In this document: piece by piece, positions 8,745 to 18,516 of the stretch
Layout of the letters: the number at the start of each line of letters is the position of its first letter
Position numbering within the stretch: the stretch's first letter is position 1
DNA from: Propionibacteriaceae bacterium
GTDB taxonomy: Bacteria > Actinomycetota > Actinomycetes > Propionibacteriales > Propionibacteriaceae
Direction: 5' to 3'
Assembly (NCBI GenBank): GCA_016717345.1
Contig: JADKFR010000004.1
Coordinates: 248,001 to 312,000, forward strand
DNA length: 64,000 nucleotides
Notes under the pieces: model-generated
What the model was told of the DNA's origin: nothing
The model's input: only the letters and a program-made list of their open reading frames with translations
Databases searched by the model: none
Made by a program: the position numbers and the translations under genes

Positions 8745-11438
8745 ATGAGTGTCGTCGCCCGGCCGGCAGACCCAGCGGAGGCCTACGCGCTGAGCGTGGC
8801 CGAGACCTTGGAGAGCCTCGGCGTCTCACCGGAGGGGCTGAGTCCGGACGAGGCCGCGCAGCGCCTGGCCTCGAACGGTCCGAACCGGCTCCCCGAACCA
8901 CCCCGGGACGGGCCGCTGAAGCGGTTCTTCTCTCATTTCGACGACGTCCTCATCTACATCCTGCTGGGCGCCGCGGCGCTGAAGGCGGCCATGGGGGAGT
9001 GGATCGACTTCTGGGTGATCCTTGCCGTCGCGGTCATCAACGCGGTCATCGGCTTCGTCCAGGAGGGCCGCGCCGAGGAGGCGCTGGCCGGCATCAAGGC
9101 CATGCTGTCCTCGGAGGCCCAGGTGCGCCGCAACGGTGCCTGGGTCTCGGTTCCGGCCGACCAGTTGGTGCCGGGCGACCTCGTCCGGGTCGCCCCCGGC
9201 TCCCGGGTGCCCGCGGACCTGCGGTTGGTGGAGGCCAGCAACCTGAGGGTTGAGGAGGCCGCGCTCACGGGCGAGGCGGTACCGGCGGAGAAGTCCCTGG
9301 CGGCGGTTGCGGTGGGGACGGGGATCGGTGACCGTACCTCGATGCTGTTCTCGTCCTCGATCGTGGTCGCAGGGCAAGGGGTCGGCGTTGTCACCGCGAC
9401 CGGGGCGGACGCCGAGATCGGGCGCATCACCACGATGCTGTCCGACATCGAGACCTTCGACACCCCGTTGACCCAGCAGATCACGGCCTTCGGCAAGAAG
9501 CTGTCGATCATCATCGCCCTGATGGCCGTGCTGATGGTGGCGATCGGCAAGCTGTGGCACCAGATGCCCGCCGGCGAGTTGATTTCGGCCACCATCGGCT
9601 TCGCGGTGGCGGCCATCCCGGAGGGATTGCCGGCGCTGGTGACGATCACCCTAGCCCTCGGCGTGCAACAGATGGCCAAGCGGAACGCCATCATCCGCAA
9701 GCTGCCCGCGGTGGAGACGCTCGGGGCGGTGACCCGGATCTGCTCGGACAAGACGGGCACGCTGACCACCAACGAGATGACCGTCCGCTCCGTGGTCACC
9801 CGGGCGGCGCACTACGACGTCGAGGGCCTGGGGTACGACCCGGCCGGCGGGGTCAGCCACGCCGGCCACCCTGTCGGGCTGGAGGGACGGGGTGACCTGC
9901 GTGCGCTGGTCACCGCGATGAGCGTGGTCAACGACGCCGTGATCAGCCAGACCGACGGTCGCTGGGGACTGGTCGGTGAGCCGACGGAAGGCGCGTTGGC
10001 CACCCTCGGGCTGAAGCTGGGATTCGACCCGGCCGACTATCCCCGGACGGCGGTGCTCCCCTTCGACTCCGAACACAAGTACATGGCGACGGCGAATACC
10101 ACCCCCGAAGGCCATCGGGTCATCCTCGTCAAGGGCGCTCCCGATCGGTTGTTCGACCGCAGCGCCACCCAACTCTCCGCCACCGGCTCCGCCGAGCCGA
10201 TCGATCGCGCCTGGTGGGATGCCCGGGTCGAGGAACTGTCGAGCCAGGGCCTGCGGGTGCTCGCCGCAGCCACCCTTCCGCTCACCTCGGAGAGTCTCGA
10301 GCACGACGACCTCACCGACCTCATGCTGATCGGGATCACCGGAATCGTCGACCCGCCCCGTCCCGAAGCCATCACCGCGATCGCGGCCTGCCACACCGCA
10401 GGGATCAAGGTCACCATGATCACGGGTGACCACGCCGGCACCGCGACCGCGATCGCGCGCGAGATGGGCTTGTTCGACGACACCAGTGAACAGGCCGTGA
10501 CCGGCGCCGAACTCGAAGCGGCGACGGACGCCGAACTGCGCGAGATCGTCAACCGCACCGAAACCTTCGCTCGCACCAGCCCCGAACACAAGCTCCGATT
10601 GGTCAAGGCGATGCAGGCCAACGGCGAAGTGGTCGCCATGACCGGGGACGGCGTCAACGACGCCCCGGCGCTCAAGCGGGCCGACGTCGGGGTGGCGATG
10701 GGCATCAAGGGCACCGAGGCGACCAAGGAGGCCGCCGAGATCGTCCTCGCCGACGACAACTTCACCACCATCGAGTTCGCCGTCGAAGAGGGACGCCGGA
10801 TCCACGACAACCTGCACAAGTCCGTGCTCTTCCTGCTCCCCACCAATGGCGCCCAGTCGCTGGTGGTGCTGGTGGCGGTGCTGTTCGGGCTCACCATGCC
10901 GCTGGCCCCCGTCCAGATCCTCTGGGTGAACATGATCACCGCGGTCACGTTGTCACTCGCGTTGGCCTACGAGCCGGCGGAGCCCGACATCATGACCCGA
11001 CCTCCCCGCGCCCCCGGTGCGCCGTTGGTGAGCCTGCGCTACCTGCCGCGTCTGGCGGTCGCCTCGGTGCTGATCGCCGCCGCCACCTTGACGACGTTCC
11101 TGATCGCCCGGGCGCTGGGCAACGACCTTGCCCAAGCCCAGACCTGGGCGGTGAACACGCTGGCGCTCGGTCAGGCCGCCTACCTGTTCAACTCCCGCTT
11201 CCTGCGCGAATCGAGCCTCCGCAAGGAGGCGGTGAGTGGCAACCCGGTCGCCTGGATCGTCGTCGGGATCCTCGTCGCGTTGCAGGTCGCCTTCGTCTAC
11301 CTGCCGGTGCTCAACACCTGGTTCGGCTCGGCTGCGGTCGGCGTGCTCGGATGGCTGGTCCCGCTCGGCTTCGCCGCCGTGATCTTCCTCCTCACCGAGG
11401 TCGCCAAGGCCGGCTTCCGGGCCCGTGAACTCGGCTGA
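8745..11438 (+). CDS. P-type cation-transporting ATPase (P2-like)
   Basis: ATP-driven cation pump in the cytoplasmic membrane. 897 residues from the ATG at 8745, which has AGGAGG seven bases upstream; the open frame extends far upstream but is antisense to the peptidase there. Order: N-terminal cation ATPase domain, TM helices near 65-110, actuator domain with LTGEAVPAEKS, M4 with AAIPEGLPALV, phosphorylation motif CSDKTGTLTTNEM, hinge TGDGVNDAPALKRADVGVAMG, then four to six C-terminal helices. M4 keeps the PEGL glutamate, but M5 (LLPTNGAQSLVV) and M6 (NMITAVTLSLALAYEP) lack the acidic residues of calcium pumps, so the ion is uncertain (CtpF/MgtA-like). Confidence 0.9.
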   Translation: MSVVARPADPAEAYALSVAETLESLGVSPEGLSPDEAAQRLASNGPNRLPEPPRDGPLKRFFSHFDDVLIYILLGAAALKAAMGEWIDFWVILAVAVINAVIGFVQEGRAEEALAGIKAMLSSEAQVRRNGAWVSVPADQLVPGDLVRVAPGSRVPADLRLVEASNLRVEEAALTGEAVPAEKSLAAVAVGTGIGDRTSMLFSSSIVVAGQGVGVVTATGADAEIGRITTMLSDIETFDTPLTQQITAFGKKLSIIIALMAVLMVAIGKLWHQMPAGELISATIGFAVAAIPEGLPALVTITLALGVQQMAKRNAIIRKLPAVETLGAVTRICSDKTGTLTTNEMTVRSVVTRAAHYDVEGLGYDPAGGVSHAGHPVGLEGRGDLRALVTAMSVVNDAVISQTDGRWGLVGEPTEGALATLGLKLGFDPADYPRTAVLPFDSEHKYMATANTTPEGHRVILVKGAPDRLFDRSATQLSATGSAEPIDRAWWDARVEELSSQGLRVLAAATLPLTSESLEHDDLTDLMLIGITGIVDPPRPEAITAIAACHTAGIKVTMITGDHAGTATAIAREMGLFDDTSEQAVTGAELEAATDAELREIVNRTETFARTSPEHKLRLVKAMQANGEVVAMTGDGVNDAPALKRADVGVAMGIKGTEATKEAAEIVLADDNFTTIEFAVEEGRRIHDNLHKSVLFLLPTNGAQSLVVLVAVLFGLTMPLAPVQILWVNMITAVTLSLALAYEPAEPDIMTRPPRAPGAPLVSLRYLPRLAVASVLIAAATLTTFLIARALGNDLAQAQTWAVNTLALGQAAYLFNSRFLRESSLRKEAVSGNPVAWIVVGILVALQVAFVYLPVLNTWFGSAAVGVLGWLVPLGFAAVIFLLTEVAKAGFRARELG

Positions 11439-11859
11439 GTTCACCCCCGCGCCGCTCGACGTGGTGTGCCGGATCGTGGCCGGCGACCTGCCGTCCGAGG
11501 TGGTCTGGCGCGACGCCGACCTGGTGGCCTTTCTCGACCACCGACCGGTCTTCAAGGGTCACGTGCTGGTCTGCCCCGCGCGTCATGTGACGAACCTGCC
11601 CGAACTGCCCGACGACCTCGTGGCACCGCTGTTCACGCTCGTTCGCCGGGTGGGAGTGGCGATGACGGAGGCCTTCGGCGCCCAGGGGAGCTTCACCGGC
11701 ATCAACACGACGATCAGCCAGTCGATCCCGCATCTCCACGTGCACGTCATCCCACGTTCGCGAGGCGACGGCCTGCGCGGCTTCTTCTGGCCGCGGGTGC
11801 GCTACGCCGAGGCCGAAGCGGCCGAGTACGCCGGACGGTTGCGCGCGGCCCTGCGCTGA
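11425..11859 (+). CDS. HIT (histidine triad) family protein
   Basis: Nucleotide-binding hydrolase of the histidine triad superfamily, typically acting on AMP-linked substrates. 144 residues, a normal length. The triad is HLHVHVIP near residue 107, and the N-terminal CRIVAGDLPSEVVW and FLDHRPVFKGHVLV are characteristic. The GTG start overlaps the end of the ATPase gene by 14 bases, so translation is probably coupled. Physiological substrate unknown. Confidence 0.93.
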   Translation: MNSAEFTPAPLDVVCRIVAGDLPSEVVWRDADLVAFLDHRPVFKGHVLVCPARHVTNLPELPDDLVAPLFTLVRRVGVAMTEAFGAQGSFTGINTTISQSIPHLHVHVIPRSRGDGLRGFFWPRVRYAEAEAAEYAGRLRAALR

Positions 11860-11930
11860 CCCGGCCGCTGCCGCCGGACGCCGACGCAGCGCCGCCCGGA
11901 CAGCCGAAGCGTGGTCGCTGCCGCGTCGGG

Positions 11931-13019
11931 TCAACCGGCCGCGGGGACGGTCCAGGTGTCGGAGCCGGCCAGCAGCCCCTGCAACTCGGCCAGTCGCTGG
12001 TCGGGGGAGGCCGCGACGCTCACCTGGGCCCGGGCCAGATCGTCGTAGGCCGGACGTTCCACGTCACGGAAGATGCCGATCGGCGCCGTCCGCACCGCCC
12101 CCTGATCGGTCAGTCGGGAGAGCTCGAAGGCGAACGAGGGGTCCTCTCGGTGGGCATCATGCAGCAGCACGTTGTCCAGCCCCACGGCAGCCACCTCGTC
12201 GATGCCCAGCGTCCCGTCCGGGCGGCGCACCACGCCCAGCATGGCGTCCGCTCCGAAGACGATCGGCTCGCCGTGCTTCAGGGGGATCAGCCCGGACTGC
12301 GGTCCCTTGAGTTCGTCGAAGGCTCCGTCATTGAAGATGGGGCAGTTCTGGTAGATCTCCACGAACGAGGCGCCGCGGTGGTTGATCGCCGCCGTGAGGA
12401 CCTCGGACAGGTGGGCCCGGTGCGAATCGACCGTCCGTGCCACAAAGCTCGCCTCGGCGCCGAGCGCCAACGAGATCGGGTTGAACGGGGCGTCCACCGA
12501 ACCCGCAGGGGTCGACTTGGTCACCTTGCCGACCTCGGACGTGGGAGAGTACTGCCCCTTGGTGAGCCCGTAGATCCGGTTGTTGAACAGCATGATCGTG
12601 ATGTTCACATTCCGCCGCAGGGCGTGGATGAGGTGGTTGCCGCCGATGCTCAGCGCGTCCCCGTCCCCGGTCACCACCCACACGGCGAGGTCGTCGCGGG
12701 CCATGGCGACCCCGGTGGCGATCGCGGGCGCCCGGCCGTGGATCGAGTGGATGCCGTAGGAGTCGACGTAGTACGGGAAGCGGGACGAACACCCGATCCC
12801 CGAGATGATGACCGTGTTCTCGCGCTTGATCCCGAGCTGGGGCATCAGCCCTTGGAACGTGGCCAACACGGCGTAGTCGCCGCAGCCGGGGCACCACTTC
12901 ACCTCCTGGTTGGAGGTGAAGTCCTTGCGGTTCAACGGCGACAGGCTGAGTGGGACCCGTCCCAGCCCGCCGAGGGGGCTCGGGGCGTCGCCCACGGAGG
13001 GGGCGGTCGCGGTGGTCAT
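11931..13019 (-). CDS. korB: 2-oxoacid:ferredoxin oxidoreductase, beta subunit
   Basis: Thiamine diphosphate-binding subunit of a KorAB-type enzyme, usually 2-oxoglutarate + CoA + oxidized ferredoxin to succinyl-CoA + CO2 + reduced ferredoxin. 362 residues. WCPGCGDYAVL is the conserved cysteine-containing N-terminal motif, GIGCSSRFPYY follows, and GDGDALSIGGNHLIHALRR is the TPP/Mg motif. The ATG overlaps the korA stop by four bases (ATGA). It is the last gene of an operon that begins with sulfite reductase. The substrate could instead be another 2-oxoacid. Confidence 0.93.
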   Translation of the reverse strand: MTTATAPSVGDAPSPLGGLGRVPLSLSPLNRKDFTSNQEVKWCPGCGDYAVLATFQGLMPQLGIKRENTVIISGIGCSSRFPYYVDSYGIHSIHGRAPAIATGVAMARDDLAVWVVTGDGDALSIGGNHLIHALRRNVNITIMLFNNRIYGLTKGQYSPTSEVGKVTKSTPAGSVDAPFNPISLALGAEASFVARTVDSHRAHLSEVLTAAINHRGASFVEIYQNCPIFNDGAFDELKGPQSGLIPLKHGEPIVFGADAMLGVVRRPDGTLGIDEVAAVGLDNVLLHDAHREDPSFAFELSRLTDQGAVRTAPIGIFRDVERPAYDDLARAQVSVAASPDQRLAELQGLLAGSDTWTVPAAG

Positions 13020-14869
13020 CGGCTGGACTCCTCATCGACGATGGCTTGCAGGTCGGCGGCCAGTTCGGCGTTCGAGATCGGGAGCCCGCGGACCCGCGAA
13101 TAACTCTCGGCGTCGACCAGGTAGGTGGACCGCAGCACCATGGCGAGTTGCCCCCGGTTCATCTCCGGAACGATGATCCGGTCGTAGCCGCGCAGAATCT
13201 CAGCCAGGTTGGACGGCAGGGGGTTGAGGTTCCGCAGGTGCACGGTGGCGAGGTGACGCCCCGAGTTGCGCACCTGACGGGCAGCGGTGGCGATCGGACC
13301 GTAGGTGGAGCCCCACCCGACCACCAGGACGCGGGCGGCACCACTGGGGTCGTTCACTTCGGCGGCGGGCAGGTCCGCGGCGATGCCGGCCACCTTGGCG
13401 GCCCGCAGGTTCACCATGAACTCGTGGTTGGCCGGGTCGTAGGACACGTTGCCGGTGCCGTCCGCCTTCTCCAGGCCGCCGATCCGGTGTTCCAGGCCCG
13501 GAGTGCCGGGGATCGCCCAGGCGCGGGCGAGCTTCTCATCCCGCAGGTACGGCCAGAACGCGCCGTCCTCCCGGTTCGGAGCGGTGGCGAAGGCGGGGTC
13601 GATGGCCGGCAGGGAGGCGACGTCAGGAATCAACCACGGCTCGGCACCGTTGGCCAGGGAGCCATCAGACAGCAGGATCACGGGCGTGCGGTAGGTGATC
13701 GCGATCCGAACGGCCTCGAACGCAGCGTTGAAGCAGTCCCCCGGGGAGGCGGCGGCGATCACCGGGACCGGAGCTTCGCCATGCCGCCCGAACAGCGCCT
13801 GGGTGAGGTCGGCCTGCTCGGTCTTGGTGGGCAGCCCCGTGGCGGGCCCGGCCCGTTGCACGTCGACGATCACCAGCGGGAGTTCCAGCATCACCGCCAG
13901 ACCGATGGTCTCGGCCTTCAGGGCCATGCCGGGCCCCGAGGTCGCGGTGACGCCCAGTTGGCCGGCGAAGGAGGCACCCAAGGCCGCGCCGATGGCGGCG
14001 ATCTCGTCCTCGGCCTGGAAGGTCATCACGCCGTGCTGCTTGGTGACAGCGAGGTGGTGGAGGACGTCGGAGGCCGGAGTGATCGGGTAGGCGCCCATGA
14101 ACAGCGACAGGCCGGCCTTGGCGGCGCCCGCCATCAGGCCGTAGGCCAGGGCCCGGTTCCCCGAGATCTGCCGGTAGGTGCCGGGCGGGACGGGGGCCTT
14201 CGCAACCTTGTACCGGGTGGCGAACAGTTCGGTGGTTTCAGCGAAGGCGTAGCCGGCCTTGAAGGCGGCGACGTTGGCGTCGCGCATCTGGGGTTTGCTC
14301 GCGAACTTCTTCTCCAGGAACGCCAGGGTGCCCTCAACGGGACGATCGAACATCCAGTCCAGCAGGCCGAGGGCGTACATGTTCTTGGTGCGGATCGCCT
14401 CCTTGCGTCCCAGCCCCAACTGGGTGACCGACGCGACAGCCTGACCTGACAGGTCGATGGCGAAGACCCGGAAGCCGTCCAGGCTCCCGTCGGTGAGCGG
14501 GTCGCTGGCGTACCCGACCTTGGCGAGGTTGCGCGGGGTGAAGTCGGCGCTGTCAGCGATCAGGATCCCCCCGGGAGCGAGATCCTCGATGTTGGCTCGC
14601 AACGCCGCAGGGTTCATCGCGACCAGGACCTCGGGACGGTCGCCCGGGGTCTGCACGTCGAAGTCGGCGAACTGCAGCTGGAAGCTCGACACTCCCGCCA
14701 CGGTTCCGGCGGGGGCGCGGATCTCGGCGGGGAAGTTGGGAAGCGTCGAGAAGTCGTTGCCGGCGACCGCGGTGTCGTGGGTGAAGCGGTTCCCGGTGAG
14801 CTGCATCCCGTCCCCGGAGTCCCCGGCGAAGCGGATGATCACATGATCGAGGGTCGTGATGTCGGTCAT
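13016..14869 (-). CDS. korA: 2-oxoacid:ferredoxin oxidoreductase, fused gamma-alpha subunit
   Basis: Partner of KorB. 617 residues: an N-terminal gamma domain (about 1-190, with RFAGDSGDGMQLTGNRF) followed by the pyrimidine-binding alpha domain (about 215-560; MGAYPITPASDVLHHLA, TATSGPGMALKAETIGLA). This gamma-alpha fusion is the arrangement found in actinobacterial and other aerobic KorAB enzymes. The ATG overlaps the preceding chelatase gene by four bases. It lets the TCA-cycle step run with ferredoxin as electron acceptor. Confidence 0.93.
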   Translation of the reverse strand: MTDITTLDHVIIRFAGDSGDGMQLTGNRFTHDTAVAGNDFSTLPNFPAEIRAPAGTVAGVSSFQLQFADFDVQTPGDRPEVLVAMNPAALRANIEDLAPGGILIADSADFTPRNLAKVGYASDPLTDGSLDGFRVFAIDLSGQAVASVTQLGLGRKEAIRTKNMYALGLLDWMFDRPVEGTLAFLEKKFASKPQMRDANVAAFKAGYAFAETTELFATRYKVAKAPVPPGTYRQISGNRALAYGLMAGAAKAGLSLFMGAYPITPASDVLHHLAVTKQHGVMTFQAEDEIAAIGAALGASFAGQLGVTATSGPGMALKAETIGLAVMLELPLVIVDVQRAGPATGLPTKTEQADLTQALFGRHGEAPVPVIAAASPGDCFNAAFEAVRIAITYRTPVILLSDGSLANGAEPWLIPDVASLPAIDPAFATAPNREDGAFWPYLRDEKLARAWAIPGTPGLEHRIGGLEKADGTGNVSYDPANHEFMVNLRAAKVAGIAADLPAAEVNDPSGAARVLVVGWGSTYGPIATAARQVRNSGRHLATVHLRNLNPLPSNLAEILRGYDRIIVPEMNRGQLAMVLRSTYLVDAESYSRVRGLPISNAELAADLQAIVDEESSR

Positions 14870-15588
14870 GCGATGGCTTCCTTGGGTGTGAATCGTTCCC
14901 GGGCGTCGGGCAAGCCTACCCCGTGGCTGACGGCTTTCCGATAGCGGGTGGTGATGGCGTTGACCACGAGCCGGTGGACCCCGACGGGTGCGGACACCCG
15001 GTCGGCCCCGGCCAGCTTCAGGCGGTCGGCGAAGACCCCCGGCGCCAGCAGGTAACTGGCGATGCTGACGGTGGTGTGACCGGCGGCCCGCAGGTCGGCC
15101 ACCGCCTGCGCCGGGCTCGGGGCGGCCGCGGTGAGATAGGCCGGGGCCACCGGGCGGCCGAGCCGGCGACCGAGGTCGGTGGCGGCCTGGGCGACCTGGT
15201 TGTTCGAGGCCGCCCGGCGGGATCCGGCCGCGGCCAGCACCACAGCATCACCAGGACCACCGGCCTCCTCCAGGCGCGCCATCACCGCCTCCAGCAGGGA
15301 CGGGCCCAGCAGCGGCGCCAGCGTAGCGCGTCCGCCACTGGCCCGGATGGCGGCCGGCAGATCGGAACTGACGTGGTAGCCCGCGGTCAGGAAACAGGGC
15401 ACGACGACGGCGCTGCCGAGGCCCGCCAGGGTGTCGGTGAGCGTAGGCGTCAGCACGTCCGCCCATCCGACATGGACGGTGACCCCGGGCACCTGCGCGG
15501 CAACGGCCAGCAGCAGCTCGGCGGCCATCTGCTGGCCCTCCGGTTTCGAGGTGCCGTGGAGAGCCAGCACCAAGGGCGGTCGGGTCAT
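14866..15588 (-). CDS. Sirohydrochlorin chelatase family (CbiX/SirB-like)
   Basis: Probably inserts iron into sirohydrochlorin to make siroheme, the cofactor of the sulfite reductase encoded upstream in the same operon. 240 residues, two repeats of the CbiX fold. LVLALHGTSKPEGQ (metal-binding His) is at the N-terminus, with VVVPCFLTAGYHVSSDLP and VLAAAGSRRAASNNQV further on. I choose the ATG at 15588, which overlaps the cysN stop by four bases, over a TTG three codons upstream. Cobalt chelation for B12 is an alternative, less likely in this context. Confidence 0.87.
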   Translation of the reverse strand: MTRPPLVLALHGTSKPEGQQMAAELLLAVAAQVPGVTVHVGWADVLTPTLTDTLAGLGSAVVVPCFLTAGYHVSSDLPAAIRASGGRATLAPLLGPSLLEAVMARLEEAGGPGDAVVLAAAGSRRAASNNQVAQAATDLGRRLGRPVAPAYLTAAAPSPAQAVADLRAAGHTTVSIASYLLAPGVFADRLKLAGADRVSAPVGVHRLVVNAITTRYRKAVSHGVGLPDARERFTPKEAIA

Positions 15589-16898
15589 ATCGACCAACTC
15601 TGGGAGTCGTCGAAGGAGTCCCCGAACGCCTGATGGCCACGCACCATCCCGGCTGCCAGGGTCTGGCCGGTCTGCGGGTCGATCAACAAGAAGGCCCCAC
15701 CGGTCCGGCTGGTGGTGTAGTCCTCAGCCAGGATCGGGGCTGCCAGCCGCAGCCGGATCCGTCCGATGTCGTTGAGCTCGAGCGTGTCGGTGGCCACAGG
15801 TGCCATGGCGTCGAGGTCCAGGCGTCCCCGCAGCTCGCGCACCACACCCTGGACGGTTCGGGTGGAGTGCTTCAGCAGCACCCGGGCGCTGGTACGCAGC
15901 GGGCGCTCCGCCAGCCAGCACACCATCGCGTCCACATCCTGGGTCGGCGTGGGCGCGTCGGCCACGGAGCTGATCAGTGCACCGCGAGCCAGATCGACCT
16001 CATCGGTCAGGCGCAGGGAAACGGACTGTCCGGCCACGGACTCCTCGAGGGACGCCCCGGCCAGGTCGATGCCGGCGATCCGGCTGTGGACGCCCTCGGG
16101 AAGCACGACGATCTTGTCGCCGACCCGCACCCGCCCGGAAGCGACGATCCCGCCATAGCCGCGATACTCGTCGTGTCGCGGGTCGAGGGCGGCGGACTGG
16201 GGACGCAGGGTGAGCTGCACCCCGAACCGGAAGCCTTCCTCGACGGAGGCGACCTCGAGGTTCTCCAGAAGTTCCAGCAGGCTTGGCCCGTCGTACCACG
16301 GCGTGCGCGTCGAGCGCTCGACGATGTTGTCCCCGACCAGGGCCGAGACCGGCAGCGTGACCAGGCTGCCCAACCCCAGGTCGGCGGCGATGCCGGCGAG
16401 CTCTCCCGCCACCGCGAGGTACCGCTGCTCGTCGTAGTCGACGAGATCGATCTTGTTGATCGCCACGATCACCTGGGGCACCCGCAGCAGCGCGGCCACG
16501 GCCAGATGCCGACGGGTCTGCTCCAGCCCTCCCTTGCGGGCGTCGACCAGCAGCACCAGCACGTCGGCGGTGGACGATCCGGTGACGGTGTTGCGGGTGT
16601 ACTGCACATGCCCGGGGCAGTCCGCCAGGATGAACGTCCGGGTGGCCGTGGCGAAGTAGCGGTAGGCAACATCGATGGTGATGCCCTGTTCGCGCTCGGC
16701 GCGCAGGCCGTCGGTCAGCAGGGCGAGGTCGACGTGGCCCAGGCCGCGTTCCCGGCTGACGCGCTCGACGGCGTCCAACTGGTCGGTGAGGACGGACTTG
16801 GAGTCGTGCAGCAGGCGGCCGACCAGCGTCGACTTTCCGTCGTCGACAGAACCGGCCGTCGCGAGTCGGACGAGGGAGCGAGGGGGACTGGCGCTCAT
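15585..16898 (-). CDS. cysN: Sulfate adenylyltransferase large subunit (GTPase)
   Basis: GTPase subunit of ATP sulfurylase; GTP hydrolysis by CysN drives formation of adenosine 5'-phosphosulfate by CysD. 437 residues with the EF-Tu-like G domain: P-loop AGSVDDGKSTLVGRL, DCPGH (G3) and NKIDLVD (G4), then two beta-barrel domains. There is no APS kinase (CysC) fusion. The ATG at 16898 shares one base with the cysD stop; the longer open frame upstream is antisense noise. The absence of a kinase fits reduction of APS directly. Confidence 0.95.
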   Translation of the reverse strand: MSASPPRSLVRLATAGSVDDGKSTLVGRLLHDSKSVLTDQLDAVERVSRERGLGHVDLALLTDGLRAEREQGITIDVAYRYFATATRTFILADCPGHVQYTRNTVTGSSTADVLVLLVDARKGGLEQTRRHLAVAALLRVPQVIVAINKIDLVDYDEQRYLAVAGELAGIAADLGLGSLVTLPVSALVGDNIVERSTRTPWYDGPSLLELLENLEVASVEEGFRFGVQLTLRPQSAALDPRHDEYRGYGGIVASGRVRVGDKIVVLPEGVHSRIAGIDLAGASLEESVAGQSVSLRLTDEVDLARGALISSVADAPTPTQDVDAMVCWLAERPLRTSARVLLKHSTRTVQGVVRELRGRLDLDAMAPVATDTLELNDIGRIRLRLAAPILAEDYTTSRTGGAFLLIDPQTGQTLAAGMVRGHQAFGDSFDDSQSWSI

Positions 16899-17794
16899 CA
16901 GAAATAGCCTTCCTTCTTGCGATCCTCCATGGCGGCTTCGGTGATCCGGTCGTCCGCGCGGGTTGCTCCCCGTTCGGTGACCCGGGTCGCCGCGACCTCG
17001 ATCAGGACGTCCTCCACGCTGGACGCCTCCGACTCCACTGCTCCGGTGCAGGACATGTCGCCCACGGTGCGGTAGCGGACCCGCCGGGTCTCCACCCGCT
17101 CGGTGGGACGCGGCGGGCTCACCTCGCTGACCGCCAGCCACATCCCGTCCCGGAGAAACACGTCGCGGTCGTGGGCGTAGTAAAGGCCGGGCAGGTCGAT
17201 CTGTTCCCTGGCGATGTAATGCCAGACGTCCAGTTCCGTCCAGTTGCTCAGCGGGAACACCCGGACGTGCTCGCCCGGACGGTGGCGGGGGTTGTACAGG
17301 TTCCACAGCTCCGGGCGCTGGTTGCGCGGATCCCACTGCCCGAACTCGTCACGCAGGCTGACGACCCGCTCCTTGGCCCGGGCCTTCTCCTCGTCGCGGC
17401 GCCCGCCGCCGAAGACGGCGTCGAAGCGATGGTCGGCGATGGCATCGAGCAGCGGCTGGGTCTGCAGCGGGTTCCGGGTGCCGTCGGTGCGCTCCAGCAA
17501 CCGTCCGTCGTCGATGTAGTCCTGCACCCTCGCGACCACCAGGCGCAGGCCGAGCCGTTCCACCACCGCATCGCGGTAGGCGAGTACCTCGGGGAAGTTG
17601 TGACCGGTGTCCACGTGCAGCAGCGGGAACGGCAACCGTCCCGGCCAGAAGGCCTTGGCGGCCAGGTGCAGCATCACCACCGAGTCCTTGCCGCCGCTGA
17701 ACAGCAGGACGGGTCGCTCCAGCTCAGCCACCGCTTCGCGGATGATGTGAATGCCTTCGGCCTCGAGGATGTCGAGATGGGTCAGTGTCGTCAT
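16898..17794 (-). CDS. cysD: Sulfate adenylyltransferase small subunit
   Basis: Catalytic ATP sulfurylase subunit, ATP + sulfate to APS + pyrophosphate. 298 residues. The PP-loop is LLFSGGKDSVVMLHLA near residue 30, followed by LPFPLLHVDTGHNFPEVLAYRD and FGGGRRDEEKARAKER, all diagnostic. The ATG at 17794 overlaps the cysH stop by four bases and defines the start. It ends KKEGYF, the usual CysD C-terminus. Confidence 0.96.
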   Translation of the reverse strand: MTTLTHLDILEAEGIHIIREAVAELERPVLLFSGGKDSVVMLHLAAKAFWPGRLPFPLLHVDTGHNFPEVLAYRDAVVERLGLRLVVARVQDYIDDGRLLERTDGTRNPLQTQPLLDAIADHRFDAVFGGGRRDEEKARAKERVVSLRDEFGQWDPRNQRPELWNLYNPRHRPGEHVRVFPLSNWTELDVWHYIAREQIDLPGLYYAHDRDVFLRDGMWLAVSEVSPPRPTERVETRRVRYRTVGDMSCTGAVESEASSVEDVLIEVAATRVTERGATRADDRITEAAMEDRKKEGYF

Positions 17795-18516
17795 CGGTGC
17801 AGCCCACATTCGGTCTTGGCGAGGCCGGCCCAACGGCCGGCGCGCGGGTCTTCGCCGGGTTCGACCCGGCGGGTGCAGGGAGCGCAACCGATCGAGGGGT
17901 AGCCCTCGCTCAGCAGGAGGTTGATCGGAACCTGGTGGGCGCCGGCGTAGTCCAGCAGGTCGTCGAACGTCCAGGCGGCCAGCGGATTCACTTTCACCAT
18001 GGCGTGCACGGCATCCCACTCGACCACCCCCGCCTGGGCGCGCAGCGCGTTGTCCTCGCGGCGGATGCCGGTCACCCAGGCTTCGTAGCCGGCCAGTTCG
18101 GCGTTGATCGGGTCCACCTTGCGCAGTTGGCAGCACAACGTGGGGTTCCGGTCGTGCAATCGCGGGCCGTGCTCGGCGTCCTGCTCGGCGACGGTCCGCT
18201 CGGGCAGCACGTCGATGATGCGGGCGTCGATGGCCGAGGCCAGCGCGTCGCGGGTACCCAGGGTTTCGGGGAAGTGGTACCCCGTCTCCAGGAACAGGAC
18301 GTCAACTCCGGGAGCGTGGCGGGCCACCAGGTGCGGCAGCACCGTGTCGCCGGCCATCGAGCACGCCACCGCCAGGCTTCCAGGGAAGGTTCGGGCCGCC
18401 CAGGCGGCCACGTCGTCGGCGGACGCGTCGGCCAGGTCGACGGCCGCCTGCTCGGCGAGCGCCCGCAGCTCCGCCGTGCTCCGGGTGCGCCCGGGGCCGT
18501 GGGAGACCAATGTCAT
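17791..18516 (-). CDS. cysH: Assimilatory APS reductase (CysH, four-cysteine type)
   Basis: Reduces adenylyl sulfate (APS) to sulfite and AMP using thioredoxin. 241 residues. The two cysteine pairs that bind the [4Fe-4S] cluster are visible (LCCQLRK and GCAPCTRRV), which marks APS rather than PAPS specificity. The catalytic Cys is in ECGLHR at the extreme C-terminus. The ATG overlaps the sir stop by four bases. Absence of cysC from the operon agrees with APS as substrate. Confidence 0.93.
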   Translation of the reverse strand: MTLVSHGPGRTRSTAELRALAEQAAVDLADASADDVAAWAARTFPGSLAVACSMAGDTVLPHLVARHAPGVDVLFLETGYHFPETLGTRDALASAIDARIIDVLPERTVAEQDAEHGPRLHDRNPTLCCQLRKVDPINAELAGYEAWVTGIRREDNALRAQAGVVEWDAVHAMVKVNPLAAWTFDDLLDYAGAHQVPINLLLSEGYPSIGCAPCTRRVEPGEDPRAGRWAGLAKTECGLHR

